DNA of 64,000 nucleotides, from contig OZ037852.1 of NCBI GenBank assembly GCA_964035575.1, positions 186,001 through 250,000 on the forward strand, read 5' to 3'. The notes beneath the pieces were generated by a model. That model was not told the DNA's origin. It ran no database searches and saw only the letters and a program-made list of their open reading frames with translations. Of this stretch, positions 27,836 through 39,971 are shown in pieces (position 1 is the first letter of the stretch; the number at the start of each line of letters is the position of its first letter). This stretch comes from Rhynchopus sp. YZ270_cl-10. Taxonomy: Eukaryota; Euglenozoa; Diplonemea; Diplonemida; Diplonemidae. The position numbers and the translations under genes were made by a program.

Positions 27836-29534
27836 GAGATTTTTGAAAAATCGGCCGATTTTGCGACCAATTTTGGCTGGGGAATTTCGACGACCAAAGG
27901 GTCCCCCCCTTTGGTTTTTTCCAAAAAATCGGGTATTTTTTGTGTGTACAATTGTACACCCGGTCTGCCGGTCTTTTTCGAGGGTGGGTAGGACCGGCCC
28001 TTATAGCCGGTAATCCTTAAGAGCCGGTCTTTTTACGGACCCTAAAGACCGGCTATACACACTAATTACGTGTCTGGTCGTTGCCGGTCTATTTACGGAT
28101 CCCCCCTCGTTTTTTTCCTTTTTCTTTTAAACCCACAAAGGCAGTTTTTTCCTGCATTTTTGCCAGATTTGATCCAATCCCGTTCTGTGGTGAGATATAA
28201 GGAAAAATGGACAAAAATTTAGTGGGACTTAAATTTTCACAAAATATGAACCCGTACTCGTAAACAAGGGTCATTTTCAGTCTGAAAACCCAACTTGAGA
28301 TGAAATTGTGCTGTTTTTGACTGGGAACAGGTCGCGCCGCAGGCGCACGGTACCCAACTTTCTTTTTTATTTTTTCTTTTTTCTTTTTCCTTTTTCTCTG
28401 CTTTCTTTTGATTGCGCGAGCCGTTTGCTCTCCACGGAAAAAACACAAAAATATCCAAAAATCCCGGGACAAAAAACCGACCTTAGCGCAAAGCCTGCCG
28501 GAAGCAGCTTTTTATTATACATGGTCAAAACTCGGTCCCCAACCCAGCTCAAGTTGGGGCCTCCGGCGGAATATGAAAATTCCTCGGTTATCTCATTCAG
28601 CACTTCATTGATAGCAATTCGTGCACCAGGCGCGAATTGTCAGTAGCCACAATACATTTATAACAAAGAAAGGGCAGTCATGGTACCCAAAGCGAAGCCA
28701 CGGTACGCAACATTTCAAAAAATTGCGCTTAAAATTGCACATTTTTACAGCCAAACTATGTAATGGGAAGGCTGGGTTGCAATCCTGCGCCGCTGGCGCA
28801 CGGTACGCTACTGTTATTATTTCGCCATGATGCATGCTTCCTCTTCCTTCGGCGTTTGACCAATTGAGTCGCGCTCTGGGTGTGGGTAACCCTTGAGTAA
28901 AGACGTGTGTGTTTTCTTTACTGGCTTTGTTGTTTTCTGTCAACAGAGCTTCGTTTCGGCGACTGACTACCCCTGGCTGCACTGGCTGCACCCTGAGGCT
29001 ATACCCCCCCGGAGTGGGGTGGGGCAGCCCCACCCCAGAAAAGTTAAAACCCGGGGAAAACCAGGCTTAAGCCCGGTAAAAATCTTAGAAAACTTGTTCT
29101 CTAAAAACATGTCAGAGTAAGAACTAAGCGCGGTTTCCACCGGTCGCAAAGAACGACAATGAAACGAAACCCCCTTCAGTTGAGATTGGGGGAGGGAGTT
29201 CAGGGATGCCGATGCTTGCAGCACAGCTTGGGAATAGAAACTCAAGTTACTTAAGAAACGAACAACGTAAGAACTAAACGCGGTTTCCACCAGTCGCAAA
29301 GGCTTGTGCAATTTAATGAACCACAAAGTGTAAACCTTGTGAAGAATAGAATAAAAGGGCTGTGCAGTGTGGAGGACACTCAGGGAGTCACACACCATGG
29401 CCCTAAAAACTCCCTGTTCGGGTGTTATCAAACATGAGAACCAACTAGAACCAACAATTTTAATGCGGGTACAGAAGTACTGTCTCAATGTCCGTGGATA
29501 AAGTAAATTTGAGGCGCGGAGAAAAAGTGTGGTG
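27836..29534. other. Noncoding, foldback words and short repeats
   Basis: GCCGGTCTTT/AAAGACCGGC inverted words at 27960-28110; GCGCCGCAGGCGCACGGTAC at 28332 (related copies at 28788 and 45836); a direct repeat AGAACTAARCGCGGTTTCCA at about 29118 and 29270. No gene recognised. Confidence 0.5.
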
Positions 29535-32164
29535 TCAGTGCATGTCCATAACAACTACGTCGTACTGTTCTGCATTGACCAGACCCTGCAGCCTGCTGTA
29601 CATCTGTGGTGGGTTGTGTCTTGATACAAAACATAAACCACACATACCTTGTCGAGGTCGGAAGGGATCTTGCCGAACTTCTCCTTCGCATCTGCGTACT
29701 TGCCATCAATCAGAAGTGTCATCGTCTCGTTCCAGATGGCGAAGGGTATGTATGATGTGTTCTCAAGCTGGTACATCCACTCCTCCTCAGCCACTTGCTG
29801 TTCATCCATGATCTCAAAGACCTGTATGTTCTTGGAACTGCGTTTCGTAAACAGCAACGCATCAACACACTTCACAGAAAAGTGGACACCAATCTCCCCC
29901 TTCACAATAAAGATGTCATAGAGCCCACTGTAGTCCATCTTCCTGTTGTAACGCTCCAGCGCAATCACCCACGACACCACAGAGGAGGTCACAGTGATCT
30001 TCTTCATCCCTGCACACCCCATGTGGCCCACACGTGCATCCCCTGTCGCACACGCAAAGGAGAGAGCAATGTTTTCTTTCTCCAGACACGAGCTCACATG
30101 TCTTGCACTCTTCGCGCAGCACTCTTTGTGTGAACTAGCAATCTTGTACGCGTTGAAGGTCACAAGCATTCTGTCCCCAGAGAACACGTCGCACACACCC
30201 TTCTGCAACTGTGCCGACTGCATAAGCATTCCCACAACCTTGCTGTGCTGTTCGACAACAGTCGCATCATCCTTCGAACCACAGAACACATGCCAGTCCT
30301 TCACATTGAAGTACGCAACAGACACGTGCTTGCGACGCAGGCCTTCTGCAACAGGCGCTATGATATGTTGAGAATCATCACTCTTGGAGGGTGAGAGGTT
30401 TGGTGAACTCACCGTTGATTTGGATCGTGTACCATCGTCATCTTCAGCGTCTTCCTCATCATCCTTCAGGAGCACTGTCTGTGGCATGTAGTTTCTGTAC
30501 TCAACCAGGTTGGAGACCATCATCTTGAACGAGACCTGCATGTTCGCCACTTCGGAAAGACGTGACTTGCTCTCCAAGTCCACACCCTCAAGGTTCATGA
30601 CAGCCACACACGACATGTCGTGCTGAAGCGACAGCAACGGGGAGATGATCATGCGTGTCACGAACACCGACACCGCAAGCAGCACTGCCGCTGCAGACAA
30701 CGTTGCTGCCAACATCGTCACAAGCGCCTCGTTCTGCTTGTCCTCTGAGTCCTGGCGTGACTCTTCGTTCTGTGCTTTGATGGATGATGTGGACACGTCG
30801 ATTTTCGCCATCACAGCACTCCTCGGCACAAGCAGTGTCACGTACCACGTCAGCGTGACAGGGGACCCCTTCTCCAACAACTTCGTCACAGTCCAGAACT
30901 CTGTTCTGGTTGCGTTCGTTGCGTTTGCTTCGGGAACGTACGTCCATGGGTGAAATGTATCTTTGGACAGCTCCACAGTTTCGGCATAACCACCGTCCAG
31001 GGAAAACGCGTACCTCCCGTGCGAGGCAATTGCAGAAGGAATGCTCCCTCCTTGGATGTCGGAGTGGTTTGTGATGTTGATCAAACGCTGGTTCGGCAAC
31101 GTTGAGTTGATAGGCGGTGGGTAGTACTGCATGTAGGTAGCACCCACCCATCCTGCGTTGAAGGCGATGAGCTCACCCACAGCGCCTGTTCCGTAGTTGT
31201 GTTGCACTGTGTAAATCAGCGAACCTTCAGGAAGGTCTTGTTCTACAAGCATGTCCGTCAACCCTTTACCACTGAAAGCTGTTACAATATAGCCAACACG
31301 ATGGTTTTGACCAGGGTACAGATCCAGCATCTCAGGATGCACAGGTGAGTAGGAACACGACAACATAATTTCATCGAAACTCACTCTCACGGGAGCGTAC
31401 TCAAGAGTGCCTGCCATGTACTGAATGTCTCCTGTCAGTAGTTCCGTCATCATGTACTGTTCCCCAGAGAAAGCATATGGAATCATGCAGTTTCCCATCC
31501 AAATGTCATTCTCATAGTCGCTGGAATAGTTGCATCCGCGTTGTGTGTTCCACATGTTCCCGTCAGGGCCAGCTTCACCCATTCTGGACATCGGTCCGTG
31601 CTGAAACGTGTTTGTGAACATGTCGCGTGACTCGAGTACAAGTGCGATTGGTGTGTCATTTCTCTGAATGAATTTGAAAAAAAAAATAGTGCCACCCCAT
31701 GGGTATGAACGAGCCAGGTCTATAGGGTGGGGGTATGCAGGTGAAAACGGAAGTGCTTCGTACGCAATGTTAGTCACGCCGTGGTGCAAAGTGTCGTCGA
31801 ACAATGTTTTGAGCAACGGACGCAGCTGCTTGTCAATGAATGCTGGCGACGTGCTCACGTTCGGGTGGTGCATCTCGACATATCCCCCCACAACACGGAG
31901 TGACATCTCGGGCACCTCAAAGTATTTGTCTATCGCCGACTCCACACCTTCCAGCACAGCATGAAGGAAGCGCCCAGACATGGCCTTGATGTCCAGCTCC
32001 CCACTGTTCAAACACTGCGACACACCTTCATCCCCATTGTCGCGTGCCTTGCGCAGCAGGTCGTTCCACGTCGTGATGGTGATGCTCCCAATCAACGTAC
32101 CGGTGCAGATGATGAGGAGACACGACAACGCCAATGTCAGGGACTGGATACCCGCCCCAGGCAT
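29535..32164 (-). CDS. Receptor-type class III nucleotidyl cyclase, complete, two exons
   Basis: Exon 1 is 29648-32164 (839 residues), exon 2 29535-29603. The intron 29604-29647 is 44 bp with GTATGT donor and CAG acceptor; splicing turns a meaningless tail into DKMYSRLQGLVNAEQYDV. Layout: TM1 (residues ~8-28), an extracellular Cache-like sensor (~35-460), TM2 (~470-495), HAMP-like linker, then a cyclase homology domain (~610-790). There the first metal-binding Asp position reads YFNVKDW (Asn), the second is kept (VFSGDRMLVTF), and CATGDARVGHMG and VSWVIALERYN follow. The missing Asp may mean reduced activity or a regulatory partner. The WNETMTLLIDGKYADAKEKF tail is a TPR-like helical pair. 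It makes cAMP or cGMP if active, at the cell surface. The 5' half lies inside the 6-kb duplicated segment. Confidence 0.85.
29604..29647 (-). other. 44-bp intron in cyclase gene
   Basis: Donor GTATGTGTGG, acceptor CCCACCACAG on the minus strand, phase 0. Downstream exon is open and ends in TGA at 29535-29537. Confidence 0.65.
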
Positions 32165-32170
32165 GATGAT

Positions 32171-32941
32171 ATGACTGTGTGTAAAAATATCTGTGTGTTG
32201 GTTGGTTCGAAGGACCCTGCTTGGGCAACAACACCCGCTGCCACCCCAACCCTGGAGCTGATCATCCCCGCCACAAGGCTATACCGGCTCAGCCCGGTAC
32301 CCAACCACACCAGCGCCCTAGCTACACTGGGGAGTATGAAGTGGGAGTGGGTGGGGAAGTCCCGCCGGCAAGGCGAGGTGGCGGTGTACGCCCCCTCCCC
32401 ACCCCCACACGTTACCATCACCATCAATGGTGTGGTGGTGTCGGTGGTGGATGTGGAACCGGAGAAGGAGGCTAGCAGGACAAGAAGCAGAAAGAAGGAA
32501 CGGCAAGAGCGAGACGAGGCCGTTGCTTCCTTGCTGGCGACCCTGGGTCTCAAGGACAAGGGAGTGGGAGGAGGGGGCAGGGGGCACACCGCGAAGACGG
32601 CAGTGGTCCCCGTCGCACACCTCCACACAGTAATGAGGGAGATCGCCACGGCTGGCAACACCCCTCAACCTCAACGAATACGCCACCCACAACGGCTGCC
32701 CATGTGCCCGCCGCTACTCCTGCGCACGCTGCTGCCCATGCTCCTGCACAGACAAAACCAGTGTCATCTGCAACTACACCTGTGTCCCCTCCCGCAGAGG
32801 AGGAGTGGAATCAGAGAGTGTGTGAGTGGTCCAGACAGAGGAGGCCATCCGCAGGACCTTCGAGGAAGAGATGGGCGACCGCATCAGCAAGATAGCGACG
32901 AAGGGACACAACAACAGCAACAACAACAAAAAAGGGAGTGA
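32171..32941 (+). other. Candidate plus-strand ORF, copy 2
   Basis: Sequence identical to 640-1410; same doubts apply. Confidence 0.25.
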
Positions 32942-33932
32942 GATAAAAATATCTGTGTGTGGTGCGGTGTTGTGAGGGACAAATATGCGACACCGATACA
33001 GAACACTGTTGCTTTAGCACCTCTACCTCAAGGATGTGCTGCACCTCAACGTACTCAAGGTACTGTGGGCGCCATCTGTGGCTTTGCATTGCCGTCTCAA
33101 GGACGTCTTTGTTTGCGCGGCAGCATTCTGGTAGCTCAGGGAACAATGCCACGTTCCTCTTAAGCAGAGCAACCACGACACGGGTGTGCGTCTTCAGGGA
33201 GTCGGGCAGCTCTTCCCTGTAGTCGTCATGAGGGTGGTTTAGGATGGCTGTAATCACAATGTCAGGGTCGTTGCGTAGAGCAACTGAGGCGTGCCGCAGG
33301 ACACGAGTATCCACGCTCACAGCCATACGCATGCTGGCTTTGTCCGCTTTCATGTCGGCCGGCCAGTATGGTACACTGCACGCACGTCGCGCAGCAGTCA
33401 ACCTAAAGTTGCGCGACGCCGTTACCCCCGGGGGGATGTGCGCGAAATAGGGTGCCTGCCATTTGCCGGAACACAACGCTGAGCTGATGGTGGCTTCGTG
33501 GTCGCGGATGTAGTCGGATGCGTGCTGGATGCAGAAAGGGTTCGCGACGAGGACCCTGCGCATGAAGGTGGTGTTGCCTGCAAGGGGCGAGAGGCGGACT
33601 GCAGTGGCGACAGAGCCATCTGTGCGCATGAGGCGTTCGTACACAAACGTCTCGTCACGCCAGAGGTCCAGTGGTGCGGGCGTCGGGTCCGCAACTGCGA
33701 GCCACTTCCTCCGCAGCCCAGCCATGTCGACCTTCACCCGAACCTCCAGCGCACATCCATCCACAATCTCTGTCCCTGCACACAGATCCTCCTCGCACAG
33801 AGCCTCGCCGTCTAAGATCAGCGCCTCAATGTACACCCCGCTCGCCTTCTCCACTTTGTGCTTCAGGTGCAGCACAGTGTCGTTCAGAGCGACCTCCACA
33901 CTGCACGCCGGGTGCACAATGAACACCTCCAT
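32811..33932 (-). CDS. Ubiquitin-like plus DUF4116-like protein, copy 2
   Basis: Translation identical over 373 residues to the copy at 1280-2401, including the suspected junction-derived tail, so the junction at VEVLK pre-dates the large duplication. Confidence 0.7.
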   Translation of the reverse strand: MEVFIVHPACSVEVALNDTVLHLKHKVEKASGVYIEALILDGEALCEEDLCAGTEIVDGCALEVRVKVDMAGLRRKWLAVADPTPAPLDLWRDETFVYERLMRTDGSVATAVRLSPLAGNTTFMRRVLVANPFCIQHASDYIRDHEATISSALCSGKWQAPYFAHIPPGVTASRNFRLTAARRACSVPYWPADMKADKASMRMAVSVDTRVLRHASVALRNDPDIVITAILNHPHDDYREELPDSLKTHTRVVVALLKRNVALFPELPECCRANKDVLETAMQSHRWRPQYLEYVEVQHILEVEVLKQQCSVSVSHICPSQHRTTHRYFYLTPFFVVVAVVVSLRRYLADAVAHLFLEGPADGLLCLDHSHTL

Positions 33933-34230
33933 TGCAAGACAAGGGGAAAGAGAAGGGTGAGTTGGACAAGTGAAAGTGTCTCTTGGGGTGTCTAATCACA
34001 GGTCAAAAAGAGAATCTCAAGAGTGTCGACTGTTCTTCAGGGTGTGACAGAGAGATGCTAGTGGTAAAGAGAAAGGGAGATGGCCCTGAGGGGTTGGTGG
34101 ATTTGTGTGGAGGTTTCGTGACAAGAGGGATGGAACAAACAATGGGGAAATGAGGGTAAATAGTATCAATCGCACTGCACAGGAAAGGTGCAAAGTCTGC
34201 ACAAACAAAAGGGAAACCACCACCCTGCCT

Positions 34231-34650
34231 TCACCAGTAGCCGTCAGGAAGCCCGCTATGTAGCACAGCAACATAACAAAGAAAAGAGGCGCTTAGCGGC
34301 CCTGACGTGGACGCTGCCTCACCACAGGTCATATCCATGAGCGATACCGACACGACAGCGTCCTCGAGCGTCACCTCCTCCTTCCCGAGGAGAAGACTGT
34401 GCGCTTGGGCGAGGCGGATGAGCGACTCCAACATACGGATAGTACGCCTGCTTTGGTTGAGCTTGCTGCGGTTCTCCCTTTGCCAGTTGAAGTAGCGCTG
34501 CAGGAGCGCAGTAGCGGCAGGGGCAATGGGGGGCGGACCTTTTGCATTTCTCGACTTAATCATTTCAAGGTACACTCTCATTCTGTCTACCGGCCAGAGC
34601 GAATCGTCGTCGGCATCCAACAGCATCACCATGCGGAAGAAGGTATTGTC
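34231..34650 (-). pseudogene. MCM8/MCM9-like C-terminal fragment, copy 2
   Basis: Identical to 2700-3119. Again there are no upstream helicase motifs, so neither copy is a full helicase gene. Confidence 0.65.
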
Positions 34651-34780
34651 TACCGTAAAGATGGGTAGAGATTCTCCATATGTAATCCTTAAGGAAACTC
34701 AGTCTATAGGAATGAAAATACAACTCCAACGAAGCTGCACACAAGAATGGCGCAACTTAAGGAGAATGTCCGGCATTGTT

Positions 34781-36247
34781 CTAACGCTCAGTGTCTGCCC
34801 CTGCATCAATGAGCACCTGCACCACGTCTGCATGTTTTTGTCGAACAGCATAGTGCAACGCAGTGCAGTTCTCGCTGCCTTGCTGATTCAGGTCCACCTC
34901 CGGCAAGCTGACAAGATAGCGCACAGTATCGGTGTGTCCTGAATACGCTGCAAGCATAAGACACGTGTCTCTGCCGGCGTCTGTGGCACGCACATCCGCA
35001 CCTGCTTCGACCAACATCTTCATTGTTGTGAGTTCTCCTGAAATACTTGTCAAGTGCAGAGGTGAGCGTCCTCTATTATTCCTTATCTCAATGTCTGCCC
35101 CTGCATCAATGAGCACCTGCACCACGTCTGCATGTTTTTGTTGAACAGCAATGTGCAACGCAGTGTGGTTGTTGCTATGTTGGTCGCTGCCTTGCTGATT
35201 CAGGTACACCTCCGGCAAGCACGCAAGAAAGCGCACAATATAGGTGTATCCATGATACGCTGCAAAGATAAGACACGTGTTTCCTTCAGCGGTTGTGGCA
35301 CGCACATCCGCACCTGCTTCGACCAACATCTTCACAGTTGTGAGTTCTCCTGAAATACTTGCCACGTGCAGAGGCGAGCGTCCATCATCATTCCTTATCT
35401 CAATGTCTGCCCCTGCATCAATGAGCACCTGCACCACGTCTGCATATTGAACAGCTAAGTGCAACGCAGTGTAGTTCCTGCTGCCTTGGTGATTCAGGTC
35501 CACCTCCGGCAAGCACGCAAGATAGCGCACAGTATCGGTGTGTCCATTAGACGCTGCACTGATAAGACACGTGTTTCTGCCGTCTGTGGAACGCACATCC
35601 GCACCTGCTTTGAGCAACATCTTTATTATTGTGAGTTCTCCTGAAAAGCTTGCCAAATGCAGAGGCGAGTGGCCACCTGCACCCCTTATCTCAGTATCTG
35701 CCCCTGCATCGATGAGCACCTGCACCACGTCTGCATGTCTTCCTTCCGCAGCATAATGCAACGCAGTGTGGTTGTCTCTGCCTTGGTGATTCAGGTCCAC
35801 CTCCGGCAAACCCACAAGATAGCGCACAGTATCGGTGTGTCCAAGACGCGCTGCAAGGATAAGACACGTGCTTCTTCTGTCGTTTGTGGCACGCACATCC
35901 GCACCTGCTTCGACCAACATCTTCACAGTTGCGAGTTCTCCATAAATGCTTGCCAAGTGCAGAGGCGAGGGTCCTGGATCATTCTTTGTCTCAATGTCTG
36001 CCCCTGCATCAATGAGCACCTGCACCACGTCTGCATGTTTATGATGCACAGCAATGTACAATGCAGTGTAGTTCTTGCTGTCTTTGTGATTCAGGTCCAC
36101 CTCCGGCAAGCTCACAAGAGAGCGCACAGTATCGGCGTCTCCCTGTTGCGCTGCACGGATAAGACACGTGTTTCCTTCCGCGTCTGTGGCACGTACATCC
36201 GCACCTGCTTTGAACAACTTCTTCACAGTTGCGACCAACTTCATCAT
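34781..36247 (-). CDS. Ankyrin-repeat protein, copy 2
   Basis: Identical to the protein at 3250-4716, start ATG at 36247, with the same acceptor-like CAG just upstream (about 36270). Confidence 0.85.
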   Translation of the reverse strand: MMKLVATVKKLFKAGADVRATDAEGNTCLIRAAQQGDADTVRSLVSLPEVDLNHKDSKNYTALYIAVHHKHADVVQVLIDAGADIETKNDPGPSPLHLASIYGELATVKMLVEAGADVRATNDRRSTCLILAARLGHTDTVRYLVGLPEVDLNHQGRDNHTALHYAAEGRHADVVQVLIDAGADTEIRGAGGHSPLHLASFSGELTIIKMLLKAGADVRSTDGRNTCLISAASNGHTDTVRYLACLPEVDLNHQGSRNYTALHLAVQYADVVQVLIDAGADIEIRNDDGRSPLHVASISGELTTVKMLVEAGADVRATTAEGNTCLIFAAYHGYTYIVRFLACLPEVYLNQQGSDQHSNNHTALHIAVQQKHADVVQVLIDAGADIEIRNNRGRSPLHLTSISGELTTMKMLVEAGADVRATDAGRDTCLMLAAYSGHTDTVRYLVSLPEVDLNQQGSENCTALHYAVRQKHADVVQVLIDAGADTER

Positions 36248-36308
36248 TGTTGTGTCGTGAGTTCTCCTGCAAATGTAAACAAATAAAGGGTGAGAAAGTT
36301 GCACCAGA

Positions 36309-36721
36309 TCACACTACGCCCTCACTAATCAGGATTGAACCAAAGGGAAACAACGCTTTGAGACTACCGTGAGATAAACGGTGACCATCTCCCTGCGAGA
36401 CAAGAACATAGTACTGCCCCTTCCCCTGCACCCCACCATCAACAACACAACTCAACGAGATGCGACGTCCCGTCCCCCTTGACGAGTGTGAAGAGCCCCT
36501 CGGACAGTGGTGGCACCTCAACCACTGATGCCACACCCACACCTCCTGCATCAGGCTCTGTCTGTGGGGTGTTGCTGGCAGACGTGGGGCTAGGTTCATC
36601 CCCTAGGTCTCGAATACCACCAACATCCTGCCCACCTTCTGCTCTAAAGGGTGGTATGCAGGTTCTACTCAAATGGGGAAAGTTGAGAAAAGAGGGAAAT
36701 TCAGAAAATAGATGAAGACGC
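36309..36721 (-). other. Unrecognised coding-like stretch, copy 2
   Basis: Differs from 4778-5190 at three bases (36576, 36623, 36627). In the minus-strand frame these change GGQHAGG to GGQDVGG and SAGN to SASN, so all are non-synonymous if the frame is real. Confidence 0.25.
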
Positions 36722-36911
36722 CTCGCTGGGGAGATGAGATGGTGCACATCGTAGGTTGGTGCAAAACAAAAATACATAAAACGCATCTTTGTGGACAGCA
36801 GGCACCACAGAACAGCAGATTCACATCGTGTATCTCAAAAGCAACAAAAACACTGAAATTGAATCAGTTCCCACTGTCCCGCCCCTCCAGAAAAAAAGTA
36901 GAGTTGAAATA

Positions 36912-36951
36912 CAAAGCCCTCTTGTGACAGTGTACCTTGGTACATGACCGG
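36912..36951. repeat. Dispersed TGTACCTTGGTACA hairpin motif
   Basis: Copy of the motif at 5381-5420 carried by the large duplication. Confidence 0.7.
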
Positions 36952-37087
36952 CTGGACACTTAACGGATCCGTCGGACTGCAGGGGCGCAGAGGCGAATTG
37001 CAAACAGGACGCATCCTTGCGTGCAAGGGAGAGAAGGAAGCGACGGTTGCCCTGCAAGGACGGTGTGTAGCGAAGGTGGTGCGGCGT

Positions 37088-37529
37088 CTTTAGCACCTCT
37101 ACCTCAAGGATGTGCTGCACCTCAACGTACTCAAGGTACTGTGGGCGCCATCTGTGGCTTTGCACTGCCGTCTCAAGGATGTCTTTGCGAGTGGTCGCCG
37201 TTGATGAAGGACCTCGGATGCCTGACGCAAGCCATCCCACCCCCGCTTCGGTTGTTCCTCTGTATCATGACCCAAATCCTCCTGCTTGTCTTGCTTCTGT
37301 TTGTCCTGCCCAAAATCCTCCAAATCCTTTTCCTGTCTTTGTTATCTGCACTCCTCCGAAGTCTCCTCTCCATATACTGCAAGAAGGGCCAGTTGTGTTG
37401 TTCAACCCAGAGTCCACGTGCAGGGCAGTTCTTTATGAAATCCTTCCCAACCTTCGCGCGTCCTTGTGCAAGCCCAACATTTGGCAGGAAAGGGTAAGAT
37501 TCTTCCCAAGTGTTCACAGTTGAATCCAA
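37088..37529 (-). pseudogene. DUF4116 and LRR gene fragments, copy 2
   Basis: Same two fragments as at 5557-5998. The intact LRR gene is not adjacent here; instead the segment joins a cyclase fragment at 37571/37572, yielding a chimeric frame HPEMLD-DLCEESTKYIDL. Confidence 0.6.
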
Positions 37530-37571
37530 AAATGAAGGTCAATATATTTCGTCGATTCTTCACACAAATCG

Positions 37572-38257
37572 TCCAGCATCTCAGGATGCACAGGTGAGTA
37601 GGAACACGACAACATAATTTGATCGAAACTCACTCTCGCGGGAGCGTACTCAAGAGTGCCTGCCATGTACTGAATGTCTCCTGTCAGTAGTTCCGTCATG
37701 ATGTACTGTTCCTCAGAGTAAGCACGTGGAATCATGCAGTTTCCCATCCAAACGTCATTCTCATCTCAGTCGCTGAAACAGTTGCATCCACGCTGTGTGT
37801 TCCACATGTTCCCGTCAGGGCCAGCTTCACCGATTCTGGACATCGGTCCGTGCTGAAACGTGTTTGTGAACATGTCACGTGACTCGAGTAGAAGTGCGAT
37901 TGGTGTGTCATTTCTCTGAATGCCAGTCAAAGGTGTTGCTCTGAAATAAAGAATACTTCCACCCCATGGGTATGAACGAGCCAGGTCTAAAGGGTGGGGG
38001 TATGCAGGCGAAAACGGAAGTGCTTCATATGCCACATTCGTCACGCCGGTGCACAGTGTCGTCGAACAAGGTTTTGAGCAAAGGACGCTGCTGCTTTTTT
38101 TGATGTCCAGCTCCCCACCTTCATCCCCATTGTCGCGTGCCTTGCGCAGCAGGTCGTTCCACGTCGTGATGGTGATGCTCCCAATCAACGTACCGGTGCA
38201 GATGATGAGGAGACACGACAACGCCAATGTCAGGGACTGGATACCCGCCCCAGGCAT
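37572..38257 (-). pseudogene. Truncated, diverged cyclase N-terminal pseudogene
   Basis: Starts with the same MPGAGIQSLTLALSCLLIIC as the intact gene but lacks seven residues after NGDEG and about 45 residues before VTNVAYEALPFSP. It breaks frame after RGCN and continues in another frame (MGNCMIPRAYSEEQYIMTEL) to the breakpoint at 37571. It keeps a variant ILYFRATPLTGIQRND where the intact gene has IFFFKFIQRND, so it derives from a distinct older paralogue. Cache, TM2 and cyclase domains are absent. Confidence 0.8.
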
Positions 38258-38263
38258 GATGAT

Positions 38264-39068
38264 GTGGCTGTGTGTAAAAATATCTGTGTGTTGGTTGGTT
38301 CGAAAGACCCTGCTTGGGCAACAACACCCGCTGCCACCCCAACCCTGGAGCTGATCATCCCCGCCACAAGGCTATACCGGCTCAGCCCGGTACCCAACCA
38401 CACCAGCGCCCTAGCAATACTGGGGAGTATGAAGTGGGAGGGGGTGGGGAAGTCCCGCCGGCAAGGCGAGGTGGCGGTGTACGCCCCCTCCCCACCCCCA
38501 CACGTTACCATCACCATCAATGGTGTGGTGGTGTCGGTGGATGTGTAACCGGAGAAGGAGGCTTGCAGGACAAGAAGCAGAAGAAGGAACGGCGAGAGCG
38601 AGACGAGGCCGTTGCTTCCTTGCTGGCAACCCTGGGCAAGGGACAAGGAAGTGGGAGGGGAGGGGGCAGGGGGCACACCGCGAAGACGGTAGTGCCCCGT
38701 CGCACACCTCCACACAGTAATGAAGGAGATCAACCTCAACGAATACGCCACCCACAACGGCTGCCCATGTGCCCGCCGCTACTCCTGCGCACGCTGCTGC
38801 CCATGCTCCTGCACAGACAAAACCAGCGTCACCTGCAACTACACCTGTGTCTCCTCCCGTAACTGCAGAGGAGTGGAATCAGAGAGTGTGTGAGTGGTCC
38901 AGACAGAGAAGGCCATCCGCAGGACCTTCGAGGAAGAGATGGACGACCGCATCAGCAAGATAGCGACGAAGGGACACAACAACAACAAAAAAGGGAGTGA
39001 GATAAAAATATCTGTGTGTGGCACGGTGCTGTGAGGGACAAATATGCGACACCGATACAGAACACTGT
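38264..39068 (+). pseudogene. Diverged third copy of the plus-strand ORF region
   Basis: Aligned to 640-1478 with small indels (-3, -1, +3, -9) and a nonsense change after VVSVDV. Homology to copies 1 and 2 ends at AACACTGT (39061-39068), the same point where those copies switch to the DUF4116 block. Confidence 0.5.
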
Positions 39069-39965
39069 ACACACACATGACAGCGAGGGCTTTGAAATGC
39101 TGTGCACCGACACAATATGTCAACAACTGCATCACCCCTCATTGGTACCGTGCAAGAGAACAAACAGTGGGGGGAAAAAAGTCTTTCAATTTGCATTTGG
39201 TATCGGCACTGGGGGGGTTCCATGCAACCGCCTCGTAGCGCTTCTCGGAAGCTAATAGAAGAAAACTCATGAGATGAATGCCACGTGCACACACATCTGT
39301 AGAGTCTGTAGTTGTGCTACACCCCAGTTGGACACCACCTTTAGTTCTGGTTTGTTAGTTAACGTGGGGCAAAAAAAAAAAAAAAAACGGTGGGAGCTTT
39401 TTTGGAAAAGGTGAGTGACCAAACGAAGCCCACCGTTATCCCGAGAATTGGGGTCAGACGCTGTCCTCTCGTAAGGGTGCTAGGCGGAGACGATGTCGGA
39501 GCAGTGCGTTCTTTCGTAAGAAGGGTACAAGGCACTCCCGCCAGATCCAGTGGTACCCCTGCAGAGGCAGGTAGGGTATGGAGAAAAGGTGTGGTAATAT
39601 TTTTTGAAAGTTGACTTGAAATACAAAGCCCTCCTATACAGTGTGCCTTGGTACATGACAGGCTTGAAACCGGTTTGAAATGGCCAGATGTTCCCGAAAA
39701 CCCAGAACTAGGGCATATCTGACTGTATCTCAACTTATTTTCGGCTATATCTGACTAAGGGTAGGGGGGAACTTCCCTAATTCTGGTGACAATCGTGTTG
39801 GGTGCTATTCCGTTCTCTGCTATGTCAGTGCGTCACCACGTAACCTCCGATTTTGGAGCCATGATGGATTGATTCGCTGCACACCAGCGGTAGCAGAGCA
39901 TGCACAGCTAGTCATGTGGGACATGGGGCACAATTTCCCTCCCTTTCCTCCCTTTCCTCCCTTGG
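39069..39965. other. Noncoding gap
   Basis: An A run at 39371-39386 and one dispersed TGTACC-type motif (39619-39663). The minus-strand frame at 39359-39733 lacks any recognisable domain. Confidence 0.5.
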
Positions 39966-39971
39966 ACATAC

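Larger units (their letters stand above)
31532..37571. repeat. Large direct segmental duplication, copy 2
   Basis: Counterpart of 1-6040. Left of 31532 the cyclase gene continues, so here the segment is embedded in a whole gene; right of 37571 it abuts a diverged cyclase fragment. Confidence 0.95.
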
